IMG/VR virus record: IMGVR_UViG_3300032431_000007
Coordinates: 1 to 64,000 of that record
Length of the DNA stretch: 64,000 nt
Strand: one strand, 5' to 3'
Source of the DNA: a virus
The translations under genes and the position numbers were made by a program. The notes below the pieces were generated by a model, which saw only the letters and a program-made list of their open reading frames with translations, did no database searches and was not told where the DNA came from. Positions 15,948 through 24,789 of the stretch are shown one piece after another. How positions within the stretch are numbered: position 1 is the stretch's first letter; each line of letters begins with the position of its first letter.

Positions 15948-18677
15948 CTAGAAAGGTCCGCTACCGCCGAGATTAACGGCGGGGTCAGGAGTCGCGGGAG
16001 CGCGGGCGGTTATCGTTACGCCGCCCATAGCAGCGGCAGCAGCCGCGCCAGCAATCGCTCCGAACTGCGCGGCAGACGAAAGCATCCCTTGCCCGGCGAT
16101 AGGGCCAAATTGCGCCGCCGCGTTTTCAATGGTAGGACCAACCTGCATAAGCTCGAACGCCGACTGGCTGAACACATCAGCAAAAGTGTCCGCCGTGTTA
16201 TTAGTTCCGTAAAGGCCCTGCGACTGACCTGTTACTTCTCTAAACACGGAGCCATATATACGCGCCAAATCAAGAGACGGTGTATGAGCAAAGCGATCAG
16301 CAATGTCAGCCGCGTTTGGAAACGACATCGGCGGTTGGCGAGAAGGGTCAAAAGAAGCGGCAGAAGACGGAGTAGCGGGCGCCGATTCATGGCCGGTTAG
16401 CTCTCTAAAGATGGCCGTGAAAAGACTGATACCGTCAATAGGCGCTCGGTTAACAAACGCTTCACGCCCGGTTTGGTAGGTATCAATAGCATCTTTTCTG
16501 TCATCAAACAGAGCCGCTGTTATTTTGCGGTTACTTTCCATAACCATCTCTGAATAATCAGTCACTGCCCAATCACGGAGCCTAACCATAGCAGAAGCGA
16601 CAGCCGCTATTGTGTCGGGCGCGGCGCCGTCAACAGGAAGATCAGCCATCCCTCCAGGAACTGCGGATGCTGCGATTATCTCCGCAGCGCTTGCGACAAG
16701 CGGCTTCATTAACGCTTCCATATCCTGCCGACGCTTTTGAGCCTCTTCAGCCGCAGGAGAAAGCGAGGGTCTGCCTCGGCGCCGTATATCATCCCACCGG
16801 GCCTCAAGCGCAGTTCTCGGGCGATCAGAACCTAACCCGACCGGAGTAGCGTAAAGTGCCGCAGCTATTCCGGCAGTCCAACCACCAATCGCAGGAAGAA
16901 AGCTCCACCAGCGACGAGGAGGTTGGCCACCGGGAGGAACGACCGGCGGGACTCCGCCAGTTCCGCCGCAACCGCAGGCGAGAAGCATCGCAGTATTAGC
17001 CTTCGTGGCGCCGGTATTAATAGCAAGCGCCCCGATCAACGGGCCTGTTCCAGCGAGCGTTGCGGCGCCTCCGGCAGCCGCCCTACCGATCATAGAAGCG
17101 CCCGTTATAAAGCCGAGAAGACGCAAGCCGAAGATAGCCGATTTTATTGTCCAAAAACCAAGGACTAGACCCGCGACAGCAGCCGATACTTGCTGCGTTC
17201 TTTCAGAAAGTTTAGCAAACTCACCACTAAGCGACTTTGCTGGACCGTAAAAACTTTCCATCCAGTTCGCCAGTCGATCAACCGGACCAGCCAAGCGTTC
17301 GAATAAAGGCACAAGCGTATCGACCGACATGGTGCTAAAAGAAGCAAAAAGATTTCGAAGTGATTGACCAAGATCACGTTGAGAGCCTGTGACGGCGTTA
17401 ACCATACCCGACTGCGCAGCTTGCCACGCTGAAAAATAACGTTCTTCTCCCGCAGCAATTTCTTGGGCTACTTGCCGCATTTCACGCGTAACAAAGCCCA
17501 TTTCTTGAAGGGCTATCCGAACAGCAATATTATCAGTAGGATCAACGCCTTGCGCAAGAAGTAGCGGGCGAATAACTGCCTGAACCCAAGCCTGTTGATT
17601 AGCAAGCAGCAGTTCCTCTTGGACGGGTCTACCATTCGGCCCGATAATACCAGAGGCAGTCAGCATATCTGTTTGAGCTTGCGAAACTCCGGCTTCTTGA
17701 GTTAGCGCCGTAAGCATCCTGTTTGTATTATCACCGACACGCCGACCGCCTTCGTCAAACGCGAGCATAAAGTTAAAGATACCCTGCTCGTCAAGTGTTA
17801 GGGCAGTGCCGCTAACCCGCAGAGCAGCTAGAAACGACTCGGGGCTAAACGTAGCCCCGGTTGCTCCGATACCGGCGGCATAGCCGCGCATAATAGCTTC
17901 TGCCCGCGCAGGGTCTTCACTGATCTGTGCAAACTCAAGAACTTTAGCAAGAATACTTGTGGCGCTTTCAGCCCGATCAGGAGTGACTGCGTAAATTCTT
18001 TCTTCCGCTTGAGCCGCAGCTAGTGCAATTCGGGCAAAGTTTGGGCCTGCCGCAGGTATAGACAACGCTATGTTGGAATAGAGTTTTGTTAGATCGTTTA
18101 TTGACAGCCCTTCAACCTGCGTCAAAGCTGCCACCGCCGCCGCGTTCACAAGCGGAATATTCGCGGGGGCCAGAGTCAAGTTTTGCGTAGTAGTAAGAGC
18201 TTGAGCGGTAAGGGCAGACTGCGCCCCGGAAATGACTACATTGCTCGCTTGCATATACAGTTGTCCGACAACAATATAAGAAAGCATCCGACCAAGAGTG
18301 AAAGGGTCAAGGATAGGGCCAGCCATCACGCCGCCCGTAAACCCCGGCCCGAAGTCATACCGATTGTTGCCGGTTCTACCACCGGCGCCGCGATTTCCGC
18401 CACCACCGGCTCCACCGCCTGCTCCGCCCCCGCCGCCCCATCCGGGGCCTATCGGAGGCATACGCCGGCTCAAGCCGCGAAGAAGCCGATCCAGTTGTTG
18501 AACTTTTGCGATGGTTTGGTTAATATTACGAAGATTGAAAGTGATATTAATGTTGCGAATACCAGCGCCGGCCCTTGCGGTGCGAAAAAGCGCCGCAAGA
18601 GACCGGTTAACATTGTTGATCTGCCGCGTTGACTGATCGGTTACTCTAAGGATGGCCTGCTCGACATACGTAACCAT
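15948..18677 (-). CDS. Tail tape measure protein
   Basis: At 909 residues it sets tail length and takes part in DNA delivery. It begins with helical repeats containing RTARAGAGIRNINITF, then a Gly-rich linker (about residues 75-105), a long Ala-rich helical region, and hydrophobic segments around residues 500-560 and 610 that may insert in the host membrane. Position directly after the chaperone pair is diagnostic. It has only two cysteines, in contrast to other tail proteins. Confidence 0.85.
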   Translation of the reverse strand: MVTYVEQAILRVTDQSTRQINNVNRSLAALFRTARAGAGIRNINITFNLRNINQTIAKVQQLDRLLRGLSRRMPPIGPGWGGGGGAGGGAGGGGNRGAGGRTGNNRYDFGPGFTGGVMAGPILDPFTLGRMLSYIVVGQLYMQASNVVISGAQSALTAQALTTTQNLTLAPANIPLVNAAAVAALTQVEGLSINDLTKLYSNIALSIPAAGPNFARIALAAAQAEERIYAVTPDRAESATSILAKVLEFAQISEDPARAEAIMRGYAAGIGATGATFSPESFLAALRVSGTALTLDEQGIFNFMLAFDEGGRRVGDNTNRMLTALTQEAGVSQAQTDMLTASGIIGPNGRPVQEELLLANQQAWVQAVIRPLLLAQGVDPTDNIAVRIALQEMGFVTREMRQVAQEIAAGEERYFSAWQAAQSGMVNAVTGSQRDLGQSLRNLFASFSTMSVDTLVPLFERLAGPVDRLANWMESFYGPAKSLSGEFAKLSERTQQVSAAVAGLVLGFWTIKSAIFGLRLLGFITGASMIGRAAAGGAATLAGTGPLIGALAINTGATKANTAMLLACGCGGTGGVPPVVPPGGQPPRRWWSFLPAIGGWTAGIAAALYATPVGLGSDRPRTALEARWDDIRRRGRPSLSPAAEEAQKRRQDMEALMKPLVASAAEIIAASAVPGGMADLPVDGAAPDTIAAVASAMVRLRDWAVTDYSEMVMESNRKITAALFDDRKDAIDTYQTGREAFVNRAPIDGISLFTAIFRELTGHESAPATPSSAASFDPSRQPPMSFPNAADIADRFAHTPSLDLARIYGSVFREVTGQSQGLYGTNNTADTFADVFSQSAFELMQVGPTIENAAAQFGPIAGQGMLSSAAQFGAIAGAAAAAAMGGVTITARAPATPDPAVNLGGSGPF

Positions 18678-18681
18678 GTCT

Positions 18682-18885
18682 TTATCTCACCCTTTTACGA
18701 TTTTGTTTTGATCCGGCTCCGCTCTTACCTTTGTTATTAGCCGCTGTGATCTTTTTCAGCAAACGATGAAATGCCGATAGTCTCACAGCGAGCACTTTAA
18801 GAGGCAAGTTCCTAACATCTTGGATAGGCGACGAGTAATAGCAGTGCTCAGCAACCGTATCCGCAACGTTAGTAGCGGCTTTCAA
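18682..18885 (-). CDS. Tail assembly chaperone, downstream part (gpT-like, probable frameshift product)
   Basis: This 67-residue frame overlaps the end of the upstream chaperone and has only a TTG start. Its C-terminal part is basic (KKITAANNKGKSGAGSK). In most tailed phages the gene before the tape measure is made as a short form and as a longer form through ribosomal frameshifting. Here a -1 shift in the T5 run at 18884-18888 would join this frame to the upstream gene. Separate translation by coupled reinitiation at TTG is possible. Confidence 0.6.
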   Translation of the reverse strand: MKAATNVADTVAEHCYYSSPIQDVRNLPLKVLAVRLSAFHRLLKKITAANNKGKSGAGSKQNRKRVR

Positions 18886-18892
18886 AAAGCCG
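18882..18892 (-). promoter_or_regulatory. Probable -1 ribosomal frameshift site
   Basis: On the minus strand the end of the chaperone reads GCT TTT TGA. A one-base backward slip of the Phe codon inside the T5 run gives TTT TTG AAA and enters the downstream frame without a stop. The heptamer is not the classic X XXY YYZ. The flanking bases can form a small GGCTTTTTGAAAGCC dyad. Confidence 0.45.
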
Positions 18893-19478
18893 GTGCGACT
18901 TTCTGGATGATCCCAACACCGTCGAGGTTTGTGATCTTGTCGATTGCCCAGCCGGGCAGGCGCATAAGCGATGGAGCGTCCAAAGGCTTTGCTACGCTGC
19001 GCAACAGTTCGAGCGACCGCGTTATCTCGTTTTCGCAGGCGAGAACATCTTCAATCTCACCATAAGTCGCAGCCAAAAACTCTAGGTCTTGGATAACGAT
19101 AGTGTCGCCTTTAGAATCTTTCATTTTAAGCGCCGTTCCAAGCCGGTAGACAAGCGGAGTGCTAACCCCGTCGCCCTCAAGAATTAAGCTACCTATCTCG
19201 CCCTGCTCTGTATCAAGGTCATCGAGGATTAGCCTAGCGGTGGCCACCGGCAGGGCCAAAAGATTTGCATCGTCAGGCATAAGGCGCTCGCCCGCAACCT
19301 TGAAGTGGACTTGTTTGCGGATACGTTCGCGCTGCAAAACCTGAAGCGGCTTTTTGCTGCCTATCATTTTTGAACTCATCGCCGCAAGTTCAACAAAAAA
19401 TAGCGGGTGTATTTCGATTTCATCGACGATCTTATCGCCGAACTTCACGGTATCGGTAAACTCGATCTTTTTAGGCAT
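18882..19478 (-). CDS. Tail assembly chaperone (gpG-like)
   Basis: The 198-residue protein precedes the tape measure and follows the tube, the fixed place of the G/GT chaperones that keep the tape measure extended during assembly. It starts with a beta-rich part (FTDTVKFGDKIVDEIEIHPL) and continues with helices rich in Leu and charged residues. Sequence similarity to named families is weak, so the call depends on gene order and the overlapping downstream frame. Confidence 0.7.
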   Translation of the reverse strand: MPKKIEFTDTVKFGDKIVDEIEIHPLFFVELAAMSSKMIGSKKPLQVLQRERIRKQVHFKVAGERLMPDDANLLALPVATARLILDDLDTEQGEIGSLILEGDGVSTPLVYRLGTALKMKDSKGDTIVIQDLEFLAATYGEIEDVLACENEITRSLELLRSVAKPLDAPSLMRLPGWAIDKITNLDGVGIIQKVAPAF

Positions 19479-19520
19479 AGCCTATTTCTCCTGCGGTTGC
19501 CCCTGCGTGAAATTGACACC

Positions 19521-19585
19521 GCCGCTCAGCCCGCAGGATAGCCGAGCGGCGATTAGTCCTCTGCCAGAGGCCAGTCAGGCAGAGG
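19521..19585 (-). other. Two intercistronic hairpins between tube and chaperone genes
   Basis: Inverted repeats GCCGCTC/GAGCGGC (19521-19550) and CCTCTGCC/GGCAGAGG (19558-19585) fill the gap below the tube gene. Neither has a U run on the minus strand, so they may stabilise or process the mRNA or cause partial termination, which would raise tube level relative to the chaperone. Confidence 0.5.
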
Positions 19586-19590
19586 CGTCC

Positions 19591-20007
19591 TTAAGCGGCT
19601 TGCCTAACCGCCGTACTCGGAAGAAGCTCGTCGATTTCTTTGAACGCAGCAGTAATCGTGACATCGTGGCCGTCAGAACTTTCTTCGCCGGTTGAAGTCC
19701 CCGACAGCCCGGTGACAACCATTCCGTTAAAGTGCTCGATGGTGATGTCCATCGAACCACAGCCTTGGTACAGCGCCAGCGGAATACCGAGATTGCGAAC
19801 AACCATAACGCTGATCTGGTTAGTGCCACGGGTTCGCCGCACGTACCCACCCGGAAGCGCTTCGTTTGAAAATTCGCACAGACGATAAGTCGGCTGCTCG
19901 CTGCCAGACAACTCGTGCGAAAATGGACCGTAAACCGCGTTCGAATCGCAGTCGGTAAATCGGATCAGAATGTTCCTGACGCCAATCTGGTTGTCGCAGT
20001 CAGCCAT
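19591..20007 (-). CDS. Tail tube protein
   Basis: The 138-residue protein lies directly after the sheath gene, where contractile-tail phages encode the tube. It is predicted mostly beta (RNILIRFTDCDSNAVYG, DVTITAAFKEIDEL), in keeping with the tube fold, and contains a conserved-looking EHFNGMVVTG hairpin. Five cysteines are present. The assignment rests on position and size. Confidence 0.7.
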   Translation of the reverse strand: MADCDNQIGVRNILIRFTDCDSNAVYGPFSHELSGSEQPTYRLCEFSNEALPGGYVRRTRGTNQISVMVVRNLGIPLALYQGCGSMDITIEHFNGMVVTGLSGTSTGEESSDGHDVTITAAFKEIDELLPSTAVRQAA

Positions 20008-20041
20008 GACAATTCTCCTTTAGATGGCTGTTGAAGAGATA

Positions 20042-20066
20042 CCGGCCCGCGCGATACGCGAGCCGG
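20042..20066 (-). other. Hairpin between sheath and tube genes
   Basis: CCGGC-c-CGCG / CGCG-a-GCCGG forms a stable stem just below the sheath stop on the minus strand. No U run follows. It resembles the other hairpins placed after highly expressed virion genes here. Confidence 0.45.
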
Positions 20067-20076
20067 AGGCCAACGC

Positions 20077-21582
20077 TTAGCAGTTGTTTAGAAGTTTCGG
20101 TTGGGCATTGACGACGATCTGCTTGATCCGAACCGGCGGACGATAGATCATATTCATGAACAGCTTACCGGGAATACCTCGGCAACGAGGTGCAATCTGG
20201 AAGTCGTCTACGATGGTAAGCTCTTCGTTTAGATTGTCGAACTCAGAGAACAGTAGCCCGACTTGACTCTTCGCCCATGCGCGCATGACCCCGAGCATCA
20301 TCCGGCGGTTAACGCCTCTTGCACCTTCACGAATGTTTGTTCCATCCGTGTAGTAGCCGAGGCCGTTAAACTGCTGAAGCTGCTCCGCAATCAAAATTGC
20401 CGTTCGTGTAGCAAGACGCCGCGAGCTGACATCTTGGAACGTCAAATTCTCGCGCCCTTCTGCATCGAAGCGGTTATTGGTGATGTCGTTGGTAATCATC
20501 GGCGAAGTGAGACGACCTTGACCACCGGCCACGGGAACGGTGACGACAAAGCCGCTGTCGCGAAGTTGATTCTGTTCGTCAAAGGTCCAGCAAGACGAGC
20601 AAGATTCAGGCTGCGACAAACAATCGAGAACACCAAAGTTCGGGCCTTGGATGCTAATCTCAGGATTGTCTTGCGTAAGGCAGCAGCTTTTCGCCGCGTA
20701 GGCGGCGACTTTGAGGTAGGGGAGAATCGGATCTTCTGGACAGTGAGCCAGCCGCGAGATCGTTGCGGAGTTTGTATCGCTCGCGAGAATTTGACCCAGA
20801 CTGCCGCTATTGTAGGTGTAACCGTGCCCGAAACACTGAGGCTTGTCGCAGGACCACGCTTCGTCAAGATATTCGATAAACCCGGTTTGAGCAACAGTTC
20901 CGTCCGTAAGCAGGGCCAAGCAGCAGACGCAGCAATCACCGAGTGCAGTCGCGTAATCAGAGGCCAGTATTGATCCCACACCAACAACAGTCTGCGCGAA
21001 CGCAACTGTAATTCCTCCAGGAGCGTAGTTATTGCGCCCGTGCCAGTTGTTGATTACGACGAGATTGTTTCCAATAACGCCGCCATTCTTGGCAGTAAGA
21101 GTAACAACTCCCGCCGCGTTTGTGGCGGTATAAGGGAAGTAAATAGAAATCGCCGCGTCGATTGCAGCGGCAATCTGTGTATTGGTTTGACCGGCTTCAA
21201 CCTCGACGCTGATATTGTACCGGCCAGCTCCCATGTAGAGGTCAATCCGCCCCGGAGAAGTCGCAGGACCACCTCCAATCGTAAGCGTGTACGCTGCGAC
21301 AAGCGCGCCCAAAGGATTAGGACGTGGGAGAGCAAAGATCTCAACCGCGTCATTGCCGCAACAGTTCATGGCAACTTTTAGCGACTCGGACAGCGCCCCG
21401 CCAACGCCGAACATAACATCTATGTCCGCAGTAGAGGTGATCTTTACCAACTGATTGAACGGAGCGAGGCCGGCGTTCATGCGCTGGCCTTCCAAAACTA
21501 GGCGGCAGCTCGTTCCCAAGACGTTAAGGCTTGGATCAAAGCAAAGACGAACAAAACCGTCGCGGAGAGCATCAAGTGCCAT
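20077..21582 (-). CDS. Contractile tail sheath protein (Mu gpL type)
   Basis: The 501-residue sheath polymerises around the tube and contracts at infection. The middle region shows the gpL-family pattern YTLTIGGG.ATSPGRIDLYMGAGRY, VEAGQTNTQIAAAIDAAI and VVTLTAKNGGVIGNNL, and the C-terminal domain ends in RGIPGKLFMNMIYRPPVRIKQIV, the part that packs on the tube. It has about 18 cysteines (NCCG, GDCCVCC, KSCC, ESCSSC), which is exceptional for a sheath. Confidence 0.9.
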   Translation of the reverse strand: MALDALRDGFVRLCFDPSLNVLGTSCRLVLEGQRMNAGLAPFNQLVKITSTADIDVMFGVGGALSESLKVAMNCCGNDAVEIFALPRPNPLGALVAAYTLTIGGGPATSPGRIDLYMGAGRYNISVEVEAGQTNTQIAAAIDAAISIYFPYTATNAAGVVTLTAKNGGVIGNNLVVINNWHGRNNYAPGGITVAFAQTVVGVGSILASDYATALGDCCVCCLALLTDGTVAQTGFIEYLDEAWSCDKPQCFGHGYTYNSGSLGQILASDTNSATISRLAHCPEDPILPYLKVAAYAAKSCCLTQDNPEISIQGPNFGVLDCLSQPESCSSCWTFDEQNQLRDSGFVVTVPVAGGQGRLTSPMITNDITNNRFDAEGRENLTFQDVSSRRLATRTAILIAEQLQQFNGLGYYTDGTNIREGARGVNRRMMLGVMRAWAKSQVGLLFSEFDNLNEELTIVDDFQIAPRCRGIPGKLFMNMIYRPPVRIKQIVVNAQPKLLNNC

Positions 21583-21586
21583 TGTG

Positions 21587-21787
21587 TTATTCCTTCTTAG
21601 CTGAAGCAGGCGCGGACGGCGCAGGCGGTTGCGATTCTTGGATCAAGTCTTCGTGATGGTTGAGAAGCCGCAAGATATACGGCGTCACTTGAACTGAGAT
21701 AAAGCGATCAGACGGGATCATTTCACCGCGAGGAGAAACCCGCGCGACCCTATCAGGCTTCGCTTTTACGTTAATTTTTTGTGGCAT
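21587..21787 (-). CDS. DUF2635-like small tail protein
   Basis: The 66-residue basic protein sits directly before the sheath gene, the usual place of Mu-like DUF2635 proteins, and has the similar pattern KAKPDRVARVSPRGEMIPSD near its start. The C-terminus is Pro/Ala-rich. Function in the family is unknown; a role in tail assembly is inferred. Confidence 0.5.
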   Translation of the reverse strand: MPQKINVKAKPDRVARVSPRGEMIPSDRFISVQVTPYILRLLNHHEDLIQESQPPAPSAPASAKKE

Positions 21788-21800
21788 AGCCGGTCTCCGG

Positions 21801-22370
21801 TTAGCAGGGTTTCTTAGGTTCTTCCTCGGGGCAGTCGCAACACTCGGGGTCTGGTTTACCGGGCGTTAAGGTTGACCACACTGTAAACTTGTATGGTTCT
21901 TCATCGCTTTCCAATTCGATTGGACACCATTCTTCGTTGACGATCAAGCGGAAAGCGATATAGACTGCAAACTCATCGCTTTCAACGTCCATCGTTTGAT
22001 AGGTGATAGCCCCGTTTCCTGGCGTTCGCCATTTGACGAGGTTAGAAAGAAGTCGATCTCTAACCCCTTCGTAGTCATAGAACGCAAAGAACGGCGTGTC
22101 TGAACCATCGTCGCGCTTATACTTTAGCGGCTCAAAGATGAACTGCAACACGATCTGAGACGCCAGCGTGATACGTTGGCCACCGTGTCGGCCCTGCGTT
22201 CCCTGTTCGGTGAGCAGCGCGACAACGGCGACAGGAAGCGTTGGGACGTTAGTTTGCTTGTCGAACGGATCGACTTCGCTGACAGCAAAGGCTCGGCCAC
22301 CAAGATCGGGAAACCATTCTGCAATCGCCGAAGCGAGGGCAATCAGAACGGGCTGTTTTAACGTTGCCAT
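21801..22370 (-). CDS. Tail terminator-like protein (Mu gp37 position)
   Basis: The 189-residue protein precedes the small protein and the sheath and follows the gp10-like connector, where Mu-like phages encode the tail terminator. The body is an alpha/beta domain (QPVLIALASAIAEWFPDLGGRAF; PTLPVAVVALLTEQG). A distinct C-terminal tail from about residue 165 is acidic and Cys-rich (PECCDCPEEEPKKPC) and looks added to the core domain. Confidence 0.6.
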   Translation of the reverse strand: MATLKQPVLIALASAIAEWFPDLGGRAFAVSEVDPFDKQTNVPTLPVAVVALLTEQGTQGRHGGQRITLASQIVLQFIFEPLKYKRDDGSDTPFFAFYDYEGVRDRLLSNLVKWRTPGNGAITYQTMDVESDEFAVYIAFRLIVNEEWCPIELESDEEPYKFTVWSTLTPGKPDPECCDCPEEEPKKPC

Positions 22371-22756
22371 TTAACCCACCTTCCCAGCGATCCTGAAAGT
22401 GCCCGACCTTCACGAAGTGCATTATGGGACATTTTACGCCGTGCCATATGTTTAGTGCCCGTCCGAAGCCAACGAGAGTAAGGCATGTTAGTTCCAATTT
22501 GGGCTTCATTAAGCGTGCTGTGAGCCCGCATTGATGCAATCAAGCGCCCTGTTTCAACAGCGGGGTATTCGCCCCGTGCCGATGCTTGATGATACCTCCC
22601 GCTCCGATAGTATATTTTGCCCGAGTGACCGCCGCGCATACCGCGCTTAAAGACGCGCTCCGAGTTCTGGGCGACTCGCGCTAACCAGAAGGCAACTACC
22701 CGCAAGTCTTTTCTTGCAAAGAAGATTCCCCAAGGTCTGAAGATTAGCCGGATCAC
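22358..22756 (-). CDS. HK97 gp10-like head-tail connector/tail completion protein
   Basis: The 132-residue basic protein starts with GTG at 22756. The stretch YPAVETGRLIASMRAH...QIGTNMPYSRWLRTGTKHMARRKMSHNAL matches the gp10-like pattern (GxL+xS...V.vGt...YA..lE.Gt..m..RPf). It helps close the head and attach the tail. It overlaps both neighbours. Confidence 0.75.
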   Translation of the reverse strand: MIRLIFRPWGIFFARKDLRVVAFWLARVAQNSERVFKRGMRGGHSGKIYYRSGRYHQASARGEYPAVETGRLIASMRAHSTLNEAQIGTNMPYSRWLRTGTKHMARRKMSHNALREGRALSGSLGRWVKWQR

Positions 22757-23184
22757 AACCGAACTCCAGTAGGTAGGCCAACAGCCGGGCCGTTACTCGG
22801 TGCGACAATATCATCGCCGCGCTCAACAAGGCGACAGTCAAAGATCAGATACTCAAAGTCTTTATTTTCGGTCTGGGTAATTTTAAGTATCTTAAACCAC
22901 CGCGCAGAACTTTTCAGACGAGCTTCATAAATCCAAGCCATTACGCTTACGTTCAGATTATATTGATACCGAATTTTTATCCGGTGCGTCAATATCGACC
23001 GCGCTTCGTTCATCGCGGCGCCGTTAGGGCTAAACGCTGACGCCCGAACAGGCAAGACCTCTGCCCAAAAACTTGCTGCTTCTTTGCGAGCCAATCTAAA
23101 CTCGCTCGGCGACACGACAACATCTTCCTGTCGGCAAAGCGTAATCCGGTGCTTTAGCGTAGCAAGACTCTTTTTATATAGCAT
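22753..23184 (-). CDS. Head closure/head-tail joining protein
   Basis: The start ATG at 23184 (MLYKKSLATLKHRI) overlaps the end of the connector gene; a longer frame begins inside that gene. The 143-residue product has a beta-barrel look (HRIKIRYQYNLNVSVMAWIYEARLKSSARWFKILKI), typical of SPP1 gp16-like stoppers: ILTHRIKIRY and W-K-I-L-K-I resemble the family strands. Position between connector and gp10-like supports this. Confidence 0.65.
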   Translation of the reverse strand: MLYKKSLATLKHRITLCRQEDVVVSPSEFRLARKEAASFWAEVLPVRASAFSPNGAAMNEARSILTHRIKIRYQYNLNVSVMAWIYEARLKSSARWFKILKITQTENKDFEYLIFDCRLVERGDDIVAPSNGPAVGLPTGVRL

Positions 23185-23857
23185 GGTCCACCGCGCTCCG
23201 CCAAATGTCGATGGCACCGGAGGCCAGCGCCGGGTTAGCGGCCTCTGTGATGCTAACTCCGCGGTTGTTTGGTGAACCAGAGGGAGTTACCGCGATAACG
23301 ACATCACCCGGATTTTCGATTACATGCGTTATATATTTCAACGCGCCAAGAGCAATAGCCGCTGGAATATCATTTTCGCAAGAAAATCCAGCCGTATACT
23401 GAAGCATGGGCTGGCTTGGTTGCTTGCAAGGATTGCAGCATCCTGCCCCGAAATCGCCGGGATGATTAGTCAGGCGCACCGTTCTGGAACCCACGGCTAC
23501 CGGAACTTGCTCGATTCCGCGCGACGTGTCGCCATAAAGATAGGCAAAGGGCTGAGCAAACGGATACTTTGCTGTGTGCTCGAAAAAGTAGTTGGCGCTG
23601 TTCCAAAAGCTGCCGGGGTAGGTTACGAGTTCTTGCATTACGCGCTGTCCGGTAAAAAACATTCCCGTATACTTCTCAGCGGCCTGTATCGCAGCGCGGC
23701 GATACAGTTGAAGTTGAGCGTCTGATACCGAAATTATGTCGTCGGTTTTTGTATGCTCGCGAACAAGGTCCAGAGACAAAATTTGCTCTAGATCAAAAGA
23801 AACTCCAGTCATTTCCCGCAGCTTATCCACCGGGCGAGAGGCGATTTCTTTTAGCAT
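23174..23857 (-). CDS. Head-tail connector (HK97 gp6-like)
   Basis: The ATG at 23857 follows GGAGGGG. The 227-residue protein has an N-terminal helical domain (ISVSDAQLQLYRRAAIQAAEKYTG) typical of gp6-like adaptors that sit under the portal, and a beta insertion. The C-terminal helix region (PAAIALGALKYITHVIENPG) fits the fold. It has four clustered cysteines (GAGCCNPCKQ; FSCEND). Confidence 0.65.
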   Translation of the reverse strand: MLKEIASRPVDKLREMTGVSFDLEQILSLDLVREHTKTDDIISVSDAQLQLYRRAAIQAAEKYTGMFFTGQRVMQELVTYPGSFWNSANYFFEHTAKYPFAQPFAYLYGDTSRGIEQVPVAVGSRTVRLTNHPGDFGAGCCNPCKQPSQPMLQYTAGFSCENDIPAAIALGALKYITHVIENPGDVVIAVTPSGSPNNRGVSITEAANPALASGAIDIWRSAVDHAI

Positions 23858-23879
23858 AGTTATACCCCTCCGCCTAAGT

Positions 23880-24629
23880 TTAGAAGCAGGACTTACACCG
23901 AATGTCATAGCATGACAAGTGAAAAAACTGATTCCGATCACAGTCGTTTGCCGGTTGCTTTATCGTCAGCCGATACTCGTCGCAAGCGCGGCAAGAAAGC
24001 GGCATTGTGATAGCAAAGCGAACAGTTTGAAAGTGCTGATCGGTATAGACCTTGGTGAGGTCGATGAACGGGACAAGCGCGGTATACTCACGCGGCGGCA
24101 AGCCGAGAGTCAGACCGACGCTCCAAACAACCGACCGAACAACAGAGCGCCCTTGCGCATCCGTTACTTTAACCCACGTAACGTCCCAACCTTGGAATCC
24201 GCTGTTCGGGGTATAGAGAAGGTTGGGGCTCGTGTTTCCGCCGGGCTGAGTTACCTGCCCTTTATATGGACCCCAAAGCGGCAGAATTTCGTATGTAAAA
24301 GAATTAAGCGCGGGCGTCAAATTGGTGGCGACACTCATGTTGACCGGAGTGTTTACGGGAGTATTAGGCGCCTGATAATTGGTGTTCTGTGGCGGCGCGA
24401 AGCCATCAATCGGCCCGGTCGGGCAATTCTCATCATTCAGCTTAATGTCGAACTGAAACGTTGGAACGATGCCAGGAAATCCGATAGGGACAGACCACGG
24501 CGCGTAATTTACCGTCACGAGGTTTGTTTCACCCGGACGGAGGCTAAGCGCAACGCAGCAACAAGTTCCGCACAAGTTGCCATTGGCTCCGGAAATACCG
24601 TCCCGAGCCTCGGCAGTGAAGTAAAGCAT
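23880..24629 (-). CDS. Putative head decoration or Ig-like virion protein
   Basis: The 249-residue product has a central cadherin/Ig-like beta-sandwich (LNSFTYEILPLWGPYKGQV...LLYTPNSGFQGWDVTWVKVTDAQG). It lies between capsid and connector genes. The ends are Cys-rich: LCGTCCCVALS near the start, and LSCRACDEY plus CYDIRCKSCF at the C-terminus. A decoration or surface role is inferred from the Ig-like fold and place. Confidence 0.6.
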   Translation of the reverse strand: MLYFTAEARDGISGANGNLCGTCCCVALSLRPGETNLVTVNYAPWSVPIGFPGIVPTFQFDIKLNDENCPTGPIDGFAPPQNTNYQAPNTPVNTPVNMSVATNLTPALNSFTYEILPLWGPYKGQVTQPGGNTSPNLLYTPNSGFQGWDVTWVKVTDAQGRSVVRSVVWSVGLTLGLPPREYTALVPFIDLTKVYTDQHFQTVRFAITMPLSCRACDEYRLTIKQPANDCDRNQFFHLSCYDIRCKSCF

Positions 24630-24654
24630 GATCGGTGGCCTCCGGTTGTAGGTG

Positions 24655-24674
24655 GCCCTGCCCGAAGGCAGGGC
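24655..24674 (-). other. Perfect hairpin with UUCG tetraloop
   Basis: On the minus strand GCCCTGCC-TTCG-GGCAGGGC forms an 8-bp stem capped by a C(UUCG)G loop, an exceptionally stable RNA hairpin. It lies in a 160-bp gap between the Pro/Ala-rich gene and the Ig-like gene. There is no U run, so it probably acts in mRNA protection or attenuation. Confidence 0.7.
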
Positions 24675-24789
24675 TAGTTAATCTAGGCGCGCTTACTCTA
24701 CGGCGTGCAAATGAAGCACGGCGCGCTAACGCGAACGACAGCGGGGTTTACCGGACAGGCCGGTCGACAGGTCAGGCGAGACATCGAGG

